Under the pieces are notes generated by a model that saw only the letters and a program-made list of their open reading frames with translations, was not told the DNA's origin and ran no database searches. Below, one piece after another: positions 54,350 through 63,532 of a DNA stretch of 64,000 nt. Both the position numbers and the translations under genes were made by a program. Where the stretch lies: NCBI RefSeq assembly GCF_003258315.1, contig NZ_CP030032.1, forward strand, positions 782,001-846,000. The letters are read 5' to 3'. The DNA comes from Bradymonas sediminis. Lineage in GTDB: Bacteria > Myxococcota_A > Bradymonadia > Bradymonadales > Bradymonadaceae. The first letter of the stretch is position 1; each line of letters opens with the position of its first letter.

Positions 54350-55120
54350 TTGCTTTTTATTCGCTTTGATTTGGGCGCAGGACATATCCTTGTCGAGGCG
54401 CCTCATGTCAAAGTAGCTGAGCGACGCGTCGGGGTGAACCCAGGTCGGTGGCGGGTCTCCCAAAAAGATACTCGTTGAGTCGAGCACCACCTGCTCACTC
54501 TCCCAGCGGACCTCGCCGTGGATGCGTTTATCCGAGTCGACGTTGCCGCGATAGGCGTCTTTTCCGCGCTGAACCACGTAGATTTTCCCGTCCACGAGCC
54601 CCCGAATCTCAAGCGTGACGCCTGGTTTTTTGTCCTTGTCGGGATCTGTCACGCGAAAGTCGTCGGGCTGGGTCGGCAGACTCTCAGAGGACGGTTGTCG
54701 CAGCGTCGCCCCGGTAACCTGGACATTTTGGGCGACATCTAAAAAGACATCCTCCCCCGAGATGACGAGCTTCGCCTTGCGCGAAGTCGTCCCCTGCGCC
54801 TTGATAAACGCCCTGGGGACGATGGTCCGAATACGCTTGAAATCACTCTTAATATCAATATCGCAGGCCGTCGTTTTGAGCCTAATATCGCTAGCGCTCT
54901 TCTGGTCGATTTCGACGCGAAGATAGGTGATGGTCTCGGTCGTAACATTGGAGACGATGGGCGGATCAGAGACCGCAGTGAGCACAATCTTCTGCGCCCA
55001 AACGCCGGAGAGATCCGGGGATTTTGACTCGGTTTCGGGCGCGGTTTCCTGGGCCACAGCGTGGCTGGTGAGCAGCATCGCGCAGATAAAAAGAACGGGG
55101 CGCGTCAATGATAATTTCAT
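54338..55120 (-). CDS. Exported protein of unknown function at the end of the carotenoid operon
   Basis: The protein has 260 residues. The signal peptide (MKLSLTRPVLFICAMLL, cleavage after VAQ, about residue 24) is followed by a predicted all-beta protein with segments such as TITYLRVEIDQKSA and VTLEIRGLVDGKIYVVQRG. Cys residues occur near 86 and 250. No family is recognised. The ATG overlaps the stop of the alpha/beta-hydrolase gene by ATGA, so it is translated with the carotenoid genes; an envelope role in pigment placement is only a guess. Confidence 0.7.
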   Translation of the reverse strand: MKLSLTRPVLFICAMLLTSHAVAQETAPETESKSPDLSGVWAQKIVLTAVSDPPIVSNVTTETITYLRVEIDQKSASDIRLKTTACDIDIKSDFKRIRTIVPRAFIKAQGTTSRKAKLVISGEDVFLDVAQNVQVTGATLRQPSSESLPTQPDDFRVTDPDKDKKPGVTLEIRGLVDGKIYVVQRGKDAYRGNVDSDKRIHGEVRWESEQVVLDSTSIFLGDPPPTWVHPDASLSYFDMRRLDKDMSCAQIKANKKQLFR

Positions 55121-55923
55121 GATGCCTGCTCATGTGAAGGTAATAATCGTGGCGTCTTGGCGGCTCTTCGCTCAAATAGCTTCTCGGCGAAGAGCTCCGG
55201 TGCTTCGAGCAGGACCAGGTGTCCGGCCCCGGGGATCTCGATATGGTCGGCTGTCGGCCAGACCTCATTCCACTCTTTGACCGACTCTCGAATCGCCCCA
55301 AAGGTATGCTCTCCAGACACCAGAATCTTATGGCCGGGCAACTCCTTGAATAGGTAGGAGGCTTCAATGGTGTTGAAGAGTTGAAGGTAGCGATACGGGA
55401 TCATCAACGAGCCCTGGCCGAATGAGGCGAGCATATCGGTCTCGTCATTGCGATGCTTGGTCATCGCCTGGTTGGTGATCGCGCGCCCAATGGGCGTGCC
55501 AAACGAGGACCAATAAAAAAGCCACCCGAGCACAGGCCACATAAAAATGCGCAGATACCAGGGTAAAAAAGCGAAGGGTTCCAGGCACACAAAATCATCC
55601 AGGCGCTCGCCTGCCGCGCGCGCCACATAGAGCCCGACGATCGCGCCACCGCAGCTTCCGATCATCGAATAGGATTGCTCCCCGATGCGCTCAACAATCG
55701 CCCGGTCAATCTGCGCGCCAATCTCCGAAATATCCCACACAGGCGGCGCCTCGGATCGGCCGTAGCCGGGCAAATCCACCGACAAAAAAGTCACATTTTC
55801 GGGGATATAGGGCGCGATGGTGTCGAAGGTGCGCGCCGTGCCATTCCACCCATGCAGGCCAACCCAGATCTCCGGGCCGCTGCCGTAATCCACGATATGA
55901 ACGCCCTCGCTGCTCTTGCTCAT
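55117..55923 (-). CDS. Alpha/beta-hydrolase with cysteine at the nucleophile elbow
   Basis: The protein has 268 residues from ATG 55923, which overlaps the upstream desaturase stop by ATGA. The fold is clear: oxyanion region GLHGWNGTA (22-30), SVDLPGYGRSEAP (48-60), nucleophile elbow IGSCGGAIVG (88-97) and the catalytic His in GAGHLVLLEAP near the C-terminus. The elbow has Cys at position 91 where Ser is usual (G-x-S-x-G). Cys nucleophiles are known in dienelactone hydrolase and a few others. The role could be an esterase or acyltransferase acting on pigment acyl groups. A weakly hydrophobic segment (WYLRIFMWPVLGWLFYW) in the cap may touch the membrane. Confidence 0.82.
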   Translation of the reverse strand: MSKSSEGVHIVDYGSGPEIWVGLHGWNGTARTFDTIAPYIPENVTFLSVDLPGYGRSEAPPVWDISEIGAQIDRAIVERIGEQSYSMIGSCGGAIVGLYVARAAGERLDDFVCLEPFAFLPWYLRIFMWPVLGWLFYWSSFGTPIGRAITNQAMTKHRNDETDMLASFGQGSLMIPYRYLQLFNTIEASYLFKELPGHKILVSGEHTFGAIRESVKEWNEVWPTADHIEIPGAGHLVLLEAPELFAEKLFERRAAKTPRLLPSHEQAS

Positions 55924-57476
55924 GTGTGCCTCTTCGTAAATCGCGCGGGGCTTTTTTGTTTTTGGGAGCGTCCGAAATCCTCGTGGATGGCCTGAGCGGC
56001 GAGTCGCCCGGACTGCGCGCACAGCGGCACGCCGCCGCCCGGATGCGCCGAGCCGCTGGCCAAATACAGTCCGGGGATTTCTTTGACGCGATTCTGCGGG
56101 CGCTGAAACGCCGCGAATTTCGAGTTAGAGGCTGCGCCATAGAGCGCGCCGCGCGAGCCCGGAAATTGAGCGGCCAATTGTGCCGGCGAGCGCTCCCAGA
56201 TCAGCGCGTCCCCCGGGTCAATCGCCGCGGCGTTGCGCAAGCGCTTAAGCATCGCATCTCTTAGGGGCGCCCAATCCTGCGCTGAACTTTGCACCTCAGA
56301 AGACTCCGGCGGCGCGTTCGCCATGATAAAGAGCGCCTCATCTTCGGCCCACCCGGTGCGTTGATGTGCTTTTTCCTGTGCGCATACATAGACCGTCGGG
56401 TCCGTTGGGGCGCGTTTGTGGTCAAAGATATCGCGAAATTCCTGAATATAGTCCTCGGGGAAAAAGACCTCATGCCCGAGGCGTTCTCCTTCGGGGCGGC
56501 GCTTTGCTCGAATCACGCCGGTCCACCCGGACATCGACGCGGGCGCGTCCGCGTTGAGGCTGCTCTCGTCGTTATTGCTGGAGGCGGAGGCGATGTTTGC
56601 GCCCGGCAGCAGGGTCTCAACCAGGTGGCGTACGTCGGCGTTGACCACAACCGCATCCGCCTTAAATACACCCGATGCGGTCTCGACGCCGCGGGCTTCC
56701 CCTGCGCCCGAGGGGCGATGCAGGCGCAATACTGGCGAGTCGAATCGGAAGTCGACGCCCAGGGCAAGGGCGCGGCGGTGAAGGGCGCGCGCCAGCTCGA
56801 TAATGCCGCCGCGCACGCCGCGCGCGCCTTGGCCCATCTCCACCCAGGCGATGCAATTAAGGGTCGCTGGCGCGCTGCGCGGATCCGAGCCATTATAGGT
56901 CGCGAAGCGGGCCAGAAGATGGCGAAGGTGCTGAGATTCCACGCGTTTGTCGATGCTCTCTAACATCGTGTGGAGCGGGTCGATGCTCCATAAGGTCGTC
57001 AGTGAAGAAAGCCCAAGTCGCGCCATGGACCCCAGCGAGGGCGCCTGACTGAAGATGAAGTTCGGCGCTGCGCTCTCCCATATTTTTCCCGCGTAGCGCA
57101 TAAAATCGGCGAACTCCCCGCTCGCCCGACTCCCCAATTGCTGCCCAATCGCGGCGATGCTCTGGTCTAAGTCCGGGTAAATATCCAGGCGCACGCCGTC
57201 GGGATAGTGGTAGCGCATATAGGGCGCAGACTCGACGAGTTCGACCTCGTCGGCCAGCGAAGTGCCGGCCAGGCGAAAGAGGTCTTCGAAGACCTCGGGC
57301 ATGGTGAGCAGGCTCGGGCCGGTGTCGAATTCAACACCGTCATGCTGGCCCACGCCGATCTTTCCGCCCGGGGCCGACGCGGCCTCAAAGACCGTAACCT
57401 TGACACCCTTCGCCGCTAATTCTAGCGCGGCGCTCAAGCCGCCGATACCGGCACCGATAATCGCAACGCTCATCAT
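55920..57476 (-). CDS. crtD: CrtD-like carotenoid 3,4-desaturase
   Basis: The protein has 518 residues from ATG 57476, overlapping the upstream stop (ATGA). FAD-binding GAGIGG at residues 8-13 is followed by the acidic end of the fold, and PGGKIGVGQHDGVEFDTGPS matches CrtD/CrtI flavoproteins. The GGK (not GGRA) form and TMPEVFEDLF favour CrtD, the hydroxycarotenoid 3,4-desaturase, over phytoene desaturase. The C-terminal LYLASGSAHPGGGVPL is the FAD-binding signature. Functional assignment also rests on crtC being in the same cluster. A second phytoene desaturase or a CrtO-type ketolase is the alternative. Confidence 0.72.
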   Translation of the reverse strand: MMSVAIIGAGIGGLSAALELAAKGVKVTVFEAASAPGGKIGVGQHDGVEFDTGPSLLTMPEVFEDLFRLAGTSLADEVELVESAPYMRYHYPDGVRLDIYPDLDQSIAAIGQQLGSRASGEFADFMRYAGKIWESAAPNFIFSQAPSLGSMARLGLSSLTTLWSIDPLHTMLESIDKRVESQHLRHLLARFATYNGSDPRSAPATLNCIAWVEMGQGARGVRGGIIELARALHRRALALGVDFRFDSPVLRLHRPSGAGEARGVETASGVFKADAVVVNADVRHLVETLLPGANIASASSNNDESSLNADAPASMSGWTGVIRAKRRPEGERLGHEVFFPEDYIQEFRDIFDHKRAPTDPTVYVCAQEKAHQRTGWAEDEALFIMANAPPESSEVQSSAQDWAPLRDAMLKRLRNAAAIDPGDALIWERSPAQLAAQFPGSRGALYGAASNSKFAAFQRPQNRVKEIPGLYLASGSAHPGGGVPLCAQSGRLAAQAIHEDFGRSQKQKSPARFTKRHT

Positions 57477-58678
57477 TGATCCGCTCCAATCGCACTTTGA
57501 CTCACAGCTTCGGCTGGCGTGTTGCGTTGCTGCTTTCCAACATAACTTCGCCCACTCCACAGCACCTCGTTTTGCCGACTCCAACGCAGGGAGTTAAACG
57601 CGATCGCGACCAGGCTGATCACCGCAAGCGGATGCAGCAATATGCCCTCGATCGGCTGGCGAAAACGCAGCGCCATCATCGCGCGCAGCGCTAGATTCGC
57701 CCCGACGCCCGCCAGCGCGGACCACCACCAAATCCCGGCGGTTTGCCCCGCGATCGCGAGCGTCATCGCGGCGATATAGGGCAGCACAAAGGTGCTCAAA
57801 TAGATGAATATAACGAGGGCGAAGACCAGCGCTGACGACCCCATACCCTCGAATATATTTTTTGAGAATCCCTCCCAGACTTCGCGGGCCGACCGGTACA
57901 TCCGACACGACGCGATGCGAAAACCATCCGCGAAGACCACGCGTTTCTTCTCTTCCTTGAAGCGGCGAGCGATCGCCATATCGTCGACGATTTCGGCGCG
58001 CACCGCGTGAAATCCGCCGACCGCTTCGAGCGCGTCGCGGCGCATCATCATGACTTGGCCGTTTATCGCCAGAAACCGCGGGTCGTGGGTCTTCCAGATC
58101 AGGGGAAGCGGAAGCCAACAACTATAGCTCAGGTGAAGCAGCGGCAGGATGAGTCGCTCAAAAAAGGTGCCGCTGATTTGCTCGGGCACCGCGCTCACCA
58201 GGGCGGCATCGTGGCGAATCTGCAAGGACGCCAGGCGCGCGATGGCACCTTTTTTCAAGAAGGTATCGGCGTCGACAAGCAGCAGGGTATCGCCGCGCGA
58301 TGCCTCGACCAGCCGCGCGCAAGCGTGCGGCTTCCCGACCCAGCCGGCCGGAAGTGGCCGCCCCTTGATGACGCGCAACTTCGTAAACTCCGACTGCAAC
58401 CGTGCCAGAATCTCGGGCGTCTGGTCGGTGGAGCAATCTTCATAAACCAGGACCTCGAGGAGCGGGTGGCTGGCCTCGAAGATAGCGCGCACGCAGCGCT
58501 CGATATTTGCCTCTTCGTTGCGCGCCGGGACGAGCACCGATAGTGCTTCTTCCAGGCGCGCCGATGTCTTGCCGCGGGGCCAGAAGACGAGGTTTAAGGC
58601 GCTTAAGGCAAGCGCAAAACTCGGCAGTCCGGCGAGGGCAATGATCGGTAGAGCCGTTGTCAGAGATAGGTCGAACAT
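57473..58678 (-). CDS. GT2-family glycosyltransferase, probably carotenoid-acting
   Basis: The protein has 401 residues. A membrane helix opens the N-terminus (about 8-33). The GT-A domain has VLVPARNEEANI at 48-59, the metal-binding DAD at 136-138 in LLLVDADTF, the acidic EIVDDMAIARRF and the SRQNEVLW segment in the C-terminal part. Two or three membrane helices follow (FALVIFIYLSTFVLPYIAAM). GT2 enzymes of this kind (CruC-like) add glucose to carotenoids with a tertiary hydroxyl. Its position between crtB and the crtD-like gene supports pigment glycosylation. The acceptor is inferred, not shown. Stop and start codons overlap both neighbours. Confidence 0.85.
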   Translation of the reverse strand: MFDLSLTTALPIIALAGLPSFALALSALNLVFWPRGKTSARLEEALSVLVPARNEEANIERCVRAIFEASHPLLEVLVYEDCSTDQTPEILARLQSEFTKLRVIKGRPLPAGWVGKPHACARLVEASRGDTLLLVDADTFLKKGAIARLASLQIRHDAALVSAVPEQISGTFFERLILPLLHLSYSCWLPLPLIWKTHDPRFLAINGQVMMMRRDALEAVGGFHAVRAEIVDDMAIARRFKEEKKRVVFADGFRIASCRMYRSAREVWEGFSKNIFEGMGSSALVFALVIFIYLSTFVLPYIAAMTLAIAGQTAGIWWWSALAGVGANLALRAMMALRFRQPIEGILLHPLAVISLVAIAFNSLRWSRQNEVLWSGRSYVGKQQRNTPAEAVSQSAIGADQ

Positions 58679-59697
58679 CAGGTTCCAAATGGCGATGGCT
58701 TGGGAGATGGCCCGGCGTTGACGCCCGGCAATCCCGCGAGCGCGCGGTGCAGGTGCGCCTTGTGCGGCCGCGGCTTAAGCAGGCTCGACATGGCGAAGCG
58801 GCGCCCGGCCGGGCCGAGCCATAGCGCCTTCTCAAGCCCAGGGACCACCGTGCGGCCGTGCAGCGGATTGGCGTCGTGCAGGTAGCGTAGGCGCACGCCG
58901 ATGCCGCGGTACACGCGCGCCGCCACGCAGATGCCGAGGCGACTCCGCGCCGGGATATAAGCGAGCCCCTGGTCGGCGCTATCGTAATAGCGGTCGGCCA
59001 ATTTCAAGAGGTCGCTGACCACCTTGGCCACGGTCTCTTCGAGCTCAAAGCCGCCCGTGGCGACCGATTCGAGGAGCTCTTTCTGCGAGATCCCCGCGCG
59101 TCGAAGACGTGTTTCGGGCAAATACACCCGACCATTTTGCGCGTCTTCGAGCACGTCGCGGCAGATATTGGTCAATTGCATCCCGATGCCCAGATCGATG
59201 GCGTGAGCGACGGCCCGCGGGTCTTCGACGCCCAGCACCGGCGACATCATGAGCCCGACCGTGCCGGCGACGCGGTAGCAATAGCGAAGCAGGGCGCGGT
59301 CGTCCTCTATGAGGACGTCGCCCAGGTCGGAGGCGACGCCTTCGACCAGCTCCATCGCGGCGCTGACGTCGACGCCGCGGCGCTCCGAGAGGTCCAGAAA
59401 CGCCGCGACCGCCGCGCTCGGCGCGCGCTCGCGATTCAACTCATCGCGAAGCGCTTCAACCTGCTTGGTCGCAACTTCGGGCGACTCGGCCTCGTCAACT
59501 GTATCGTCGACCAGGCGGCAAAATGCGTAGAGAATCGCGGCGTCATCGCGGCTCTCCTCGGGCAAAAAACGCGACGCCCAATTGAAGGAGCGTGAGTGTT
59601 CGGCCAGGACCTCGCGGCTATGGCGCGCGACCTCTTCGGCACTCATCTCCGGAATCCGACCCTCATCGGCGGGGATATCTAATTGCGCATTCGTCAT
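58678..59697 (-). CDS. crtB: Phytoene synthase
   Basis: CrtB joins two GGPP molecules head to head to form phytoene. The protein has 339 residues. Both Asp-rich motifs are present: DDTVD at 64-68 and NICRDVLED at 177-185. SRSFNWASRFLP, YAFCRLVDD and RVYLP are further family blocks. The last 40 residues are basic and Pro-rich. It overlaps crtI by ATGA and the glycosyltransferase by one base, so the operon is tightly packed. Confidence 0.96.
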   Translation of the reverse strand: MTNAQLDIPADEGRIPEMSAEEVARHSREVLAEHSRSFNWASRFLPEESRDDAAILYAFCRLVDDTVDEAESPEVATKQVEALRDELNRERAPSAAVAAFLDLSERRGVDVSAAMELVEGVASDLGDVLIEDDRALLRYCYRVAGTVGLMMSPVLGVEDPRAVAHAIDLGIGMQLTNICRDVLEDAQNGRVYLPETRLRRAGISQKELLESVATGGFELEETVAKVVSDLLKLADRYYDSADQGLAYIPARSRLGICVAARVYRGIGVRLRYLHDANPLHGRTVVPGLEKALWLGPAGRRFAMSSLLKPRPHKAHLHRALAGLPGVNAGPSPKPSPFGT

Positions 59698-61265
59698 GGG
59701 ATTATCGCTCCTATCTTTCGCGTCAGACGATTGGCCATCGTTTCTTTTTTACTCGCCGAGCCCGGACCGTTCGCGCCTTTTTCGCGCTCAAGGACCAGGC
59801 GCTCAACGACCTTCGCCGAGTTGAGCACGCCCGGCACGCCGGCGCCCGGGTGAGTTCCGGCGCCCACGAAATACAGCCCTGAGATATCTTCGGAGGCGTT
59901 ATGATAGCGGAACCAGGCCGATTGCGTCAGGCGCGGTTCCGGGCCAAAACCTGCGCCCGAGCGCGAGCTTAACTCTCCCTGGAAATAGTCCGGTGTCACA
60001 AAGAAGTTGGTCGTTATATGCTCGCGCAGCCCCGGCATATGGCGCTCTTCGAGGTGCGCAAGAATGCGCTCAAAATACGCCTCACCCTCGGCCTCCCAGT
60101 CGATGCCGCTCTCATTGTTGGGCACCGGCGAGAGCACATAAAAACTGTCGTGTCCCTCGGGCGCCAGCGAGGGATCGCTCGCGGTGGGGCGGTGCAAATA
60201 GAGGGAGAAATCGTCGGCCAAGATCTTCTTCTCGAAGATATCGTCGAGCAATTCCCGATAGCGCTCGCCCAGTACAATCGTGTGGTGCTCGATCTCCGAG
60301 TAATTGCGGTCGGTGCCGAAATAGCCGACGAAAAGCCCCATCGACTGCTTAACCCGCGCGACGCGCTTATCGGTATTTCGGCGGCGATGCGCCGGGTCGA
60401 TAAGGTTCGTATAGACCACCGATGGGTCGGCGTTGCTGACGACAAAATCACAGGCGATGCGCTCGATTTCTCCCTCGTGTTCGATATAGACCGCTTGCGC
60501 GCGACCGCCGCGCACCTCGATCTGATCGACTGGTGAGCTTAAGCGAACGTCCACGCCGATATCTTCGAGCAGCTTCATCATGCCGCCTACGATGGCGGTG
60601 GTGCCACCCTTGGCGAAGTGCACGCCCCATTTGCGCTCGAGCCAATGGATCAGCAAATAGATCGAGGTGACGTTGAAGGGGTTGCCGCCGACCAAAAGCG
60701 GCTGGAAGGTGAAGACCTGGCGCAGGCGCGGGTCCTCGATATAGGAGGCTACCAGGTCATAGACCGAGCGATGATTGCGCAATTTAATCATCTCCGGCAC
60801 GACCCGGAGCATCTCGGAGAGTTGGTCGAAGGGCTGGTCGACAAGCTCCTCATAGCCCGTCTCGAAGATACGGCGCGCGTGGTCGGCCAGGCGCTTGTAG
60901 CCCTCGACATCCGGTGGGTTAAACTCCCGAATTTGCGCGATAAGTTCCTCTTCATCGCCCACGTAATCAAAGCTCGACCCGTCGGGGAAGCTCACCCGAT
61001 AAAAGGGCGTCACGGGCATCAATTCAAAATAATCACTGCGCTCTTTTCCCACGAGCTCAAAGAGCTCGTCGAAGAGATGCGGCGCAGTGATAACGGTGGG
61101 GCCGGCGTCAAAGGTATAGCCGTCGCGCTTGAAAACACCGGCGCGCCCGCCGGGTTGGTCGCGGGCCTCAACGACTGTCACATTGCAGCCCATCGCGCGC
61201 AGTCGAATCGCCGTTGCGAGGCCGCCGAATCCGGTTCCAATCACCACTACCGATTTGTTTTTCAT
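59694..61265 (-). CDS. crtI: Phytoene desaturase CrtI
   Basis: CrtI converts phytoene to lycopene (or neurosporene) with FAD. The protein has 523 residues, the usual size. The FAD motif GTGFGG is at residues 10-15; GGRAGVFKRDGYTFDAGPT, VHFAKGGTTAIVGGM and the C-terminal YFVGAGTHPGAGVPG are all CrtI blocks. The number of desaturation steps cannot be read from sequence. It shares ATGA with crtB and lies 58 bases after the crtW gene. Confidence 0.95.
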   Translation of the reverse strand: MKNKSVVVIGTGFGGLATAIRLRAMGCNVTVVEARDQPGGRAGVFKRDGYTFDAGPTVITAPHLFDELFELVGKERSDYFELMPVTPFYRVSFPDGSSFDYVGDEEELIAQIREFNPPDVEGYKRLADHARRIFETGYEELVDQPFDQLSEMLRVVPEMIKLRNHRSVYDLVASYIEDPRLRQVFTFQPLLVGGNPFNVTSIYLLIHWLERKWGVHFAKGGTTAIVGGMMKLLEDIGVDVRLSSPVDQIEVRGGRAQAVYIEHEGEIERIACDFVVSNADPSVVYTNLIDPAHRRRNTDKRVARVKQSMGLFVGYFGTDRNYSEIEHHTIVLGERYRELLDDIFEKKILADDFSLYLHRPTASDPSLAPEGHDSFYVLSPVPNNESGIDWEAEGEAYFERILAHLEERHMPGLREHITTNFFVTPDYFQGELSSRSGAGFGPEPRLTQSAWFRYHNASEDISGLYFVGAGTHPGAGVPGVLNSAKVVERLVLEREKGANGPGSASKKETMANRLTRKIGAIIP

Positions 61266-61323
61266 GAATCTCTCAGGTCAATTATTTGAGCAAAATAGAA
61301 GTTATTATTTTAAGCGCGAGCGC

Positions 61324-62049
61324 TTAATATTGTTGGGTTTTTCGGGTGCTCGGGAGCCGCCACCAGGGGGTTCCGGGGCGGTGATGGTGCTCCCAATGAT
61401 AGCCCCCAAAGTGGTAACAGGTCAGAAACGACATCCAGACGCCCAGGTCATTTGAGCGCGCGTGGTAGGCGTCGCCAAAGTCGGCCTTAGGCCCTCGATG
61501 GGGCAGATAGGTGCCGAAATAGAATAATTGCACCGTGCTCAAGAGCGACGGCATCACCCAAAAAAGATTGAGGTTCATCGCCGAGACGCCGACCAGATGA
61601 AGCAAAATATTATAGACCGCGGCCATCCCGATGATTTGCCAGACCGTGACATACTCGAGCAGAAAGCTCAGATACCAGGGCCAGAATCGGTCATTGTCGG
61701 GATGATGAAAGTCGGGGTCATCGTCCGATACGGGATGCTCGTGGTGCGCGTGATGTTTTTCGTAGAGCGTTTTATAGGAAAACAGCGCATAGAGCAGGAC
61801 CGTGACGCGTCCGATAAGTCGATTAAATCCGGGATTCGACGGGCAGACGGTGCCATGCATCGCGTCGTGGGCGGTGATGAAGAGCCCCGTATATAAAAAG
61901 GTTTGCCCGACAATCGCGGCGGGAATCCACCAGAGCGCGGTGAGCGATAGATCGACCTGCAGAAGGGCGACCAAGCCGAGCGACCACATCGCCACGATCG
62001 CGGTGGCGATGCTCACTCCGGTGATGCTGGTTTTAAGTGTCGGGCTCAT
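61324..62049 (-). CDS. crtW: Beta-carotene ketolase (CrtW type)
   Basis: CrtW is a membrane di-iron enzyme that oxidises C4 of beta-ionone rings to the keto group. The protein has 241 residues, near the usual 240-260. Three His boxes are present: HDAMH at 61-65, HHAHH at 99-103, and HWEHH at 218-222 followed by the CrtW-specific PGTPWWRLP. Four membrane helices surround them. The fit to CrtW is better than to the CrtZ hydroxylase or acyl-desaturases. With CrtL/CrtY it would produce a 4-keto ring, as in canthaxanthin or myxobacton. Confidence 0.9.
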   Translation of the reverse strand: MSPTLKTSITGVSIATAIVAMWSLGLVALLQVDLSLTALWWIPAAIVGQTFLYTGLFITAHDAMHGTVCPSNPGFNRLIGRVTVLLYALFSYKTLYEKHHAHHEHPVSDDDPDFHHPDNDRFWPWYLSFLLEYVTVWQIIGMAAVYNILLHLVGVSAMNLNLFWVMPSLLSTVQLFYFGTYLPHRGPKADFGDAYHARSNDLGVWMSFLTCYHFGGYHWEHHHRPGTPWWRLPSTRKTQQY

Positions 62050-62074
62050 CGTTTGGACGAAGTCTCCCCAGGGT

Positions 62075-63358
62075 TTAACGCGTTAAAAATGACGGTCCGC
62101 TCGCGCGTAATAGATAGGCCGCTTGCTTGGAAAATCCCGCTCTTGCGAATTGAATCTTTAGCGCCGGTGGAAGGTGGCGAAATACCTCAAGCATCATCTG
62201 AGTAATCTCAGCAGGTGAGGCCGTACCGCTCAAATAGGCTGCCCATTGGGCTGGCGCGAGCCTAAAGAATGCATTGAAAAACACACGTGTTTCATCTGCG
62301 TTGAGCTTTAATAGTGTTTCGAGGCCAAAAAGCAATAGCTCGCGCGAGCGGCGGGTTGATTGGGGCCAGATCGCCTCGCGACCCGCCGCCACCGCACGCA
62401 TCGGGTCGCCGCCGGCGCGCCCAAGTTCCTCGGCGATCGCGAAGGCCAGCGGCTGGGCCGCCTGCAAAGCGCGTCCGACCATATATCCCGTCGCCGGATG
62501 AACCATACTCGCCGCGCCGCCAAAGCCGAGGATGAATGGGTTTGAGATGGGCAAATCGAGCCCCATCGGGAACGCAACTCGCTCGGTTTCCAGAACCTCA
62601 ACGACTTCCACACCGCGCATCTCAAGGCGCGTTGCGAGTCGGTGCTGAAGGCGCTCGATCTTGAAGGCTGGGCGCGAGGCGAGGACGGTCTCTTCGAGGA
62701 AGTAGCGCCCGCCGCCCATATTCATCGCGTATAAAAACGAGGGAGGCTCCGCGAAGGTGGATTCACCATCGATGGCCGAGAAATCCATCAGCGCCATCGA
62801 CGCCCCGCCGAGAATTGGGTCCCCTTTGCAATGGGCCATGATGCCCCAGGCGGTTTGCCAGGCGGGGGCGACGCGCGACGCGCGTTTAAGCAGCGCCGGG
62901 AAATGTCCCGTCGCGTCGATGACCGCGCGCGCCTCGTAGCAGCGCGGTGATTGATGCGGAGCCGTGGGACTCGCGGCAATTTCGACGCCGCGAGATATGC
63001 GCGCCCAATCTCGAGCGACGCCCGTGAGCCAGGTGATATTGCCGTCTTCTGCCCGCTCGATTAGGCGCGCGATGAGCTTCTTATTATCGAGGCGCGCATA
63101 ACTTCTGGGGAGACGATGAATCGTGTTGGAGCCGGCCACGACGGTCGGTGAATCCCAACAAGTATCGACGCAGTCTTGAAGCCCCAGCGTCTCCAACTCG
63201 TCAAGCCATAGCCCGTAGGTATTGGACCATCGCGGCGGATGCTGGGGCGCGAGACACCCCACCCGCAGCCCGCGCTGGGAAAGCGCCGCCGCCGCGGCGA
63301 GCCCCGCAGGGCCTGCGCCGACCACCAGAATGTCGAATTGAAGAGATGCGTTGTTCAT
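62075..63358 (-). CDS. crtY: Lycopene cyclase, CrtL/CrtY type
   Basis: The enzyme folds the ends of lycopene into beta-rings. The protein has 427 residues. A dinucleotide-binding GAGPAG lies at 14-19, YGLWLDELETLGL at 48-60, the catalytic motif FLEET at 220-224 and GAASMVHPATGYMVGRAL later on; all are diagnostic of the flavoprotein CrtL cyclase family. Myxococcus xanthus uses an unrelated heterodimeric cyclase (CrtYc/CrtYd), so this lineage differs. It is probably the first gene of the minus-strand operon. Whether it cyclises one or both ends is not evident. Confidence 0.93.
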   Translation of the reverse strand: MNNASLQFDILVVGAGPAGLAAAAALSQRGLRVGCLAPQHPPRWSNTYGLWLDELETLGLQDCVDTCWDSPTVVAGSNTIHRLPRSYARLDNKKLIARLIERAEDGNITWLTGVARDWARISRGVEIAASPTAPHQSPRCYEARAVIDATGHFPALLKRASRVAPAWQTAWGIMAHCKGDPILGGASMALMDFSAIDGESTFAEPPSFLYAMNMGGGRYFLEETVLASRPAFKIERLQHRLATRLEMRGVEVVEVLETERVAFPMGLDLPISNPFILGFGGAASMVHPATGYMVGRALQAAQPLAFAIAEELGRAGGDPMRAVAAGREAIWPQSTRRSRELLLFGLETLLKLNADETRVFFNAFFRLAPAQWAAYLSGTASPAEITQMMLEVFRHLPPALKIQFARAGFSKQAAYLLRASGPSFLTR

Positions 63359-63393
63359 GAGCTAGTCGATATCGCATAATATTGAATTCATTT

Positions 63394-63419
63394 GGAATAA
63401 GACGCCCCACATATCGTTA
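63394..63419 (+). promoter_or_regulatory. Candidate ECF-sigma promoter for crtC
   Basis: GGAAT at 63394-63398 and CGTTA at 63415-63419, 16 bases apart, fit the -35/-10 pattern of ECF sigma factors. They face crtC, 114 bases upstream of it. Light-driven carotenogenesis through an ECF factor (CarQ) is known in Myxococcus, but no such factor is in this window. Confidence 0.35.
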
Positions 63420-63520
63420 TTCGCACGGTCTGAAACTTTGTGTGGTATCTGAAAGAATAATCAGGTGCTTTTATTCCGACGTGCGAAAAAAAAGTCCGGC
63501 AGGGTCCATCTTTGTGCGAA
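63420..63520. promoter_or_regulatory. Three copies of heptamer GTGCGAA in the crt control region
   Basis: GTGCGAA occurs at 63481-63487 and 63514-63520 and inverted (TTCGCAC) at 63420-63426. Three copies within 101 bases between divergent crt genes suggest operator sites. Confidence 0.35.
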
Positions 63521-63532
63521 TGAGAGTTGTAA

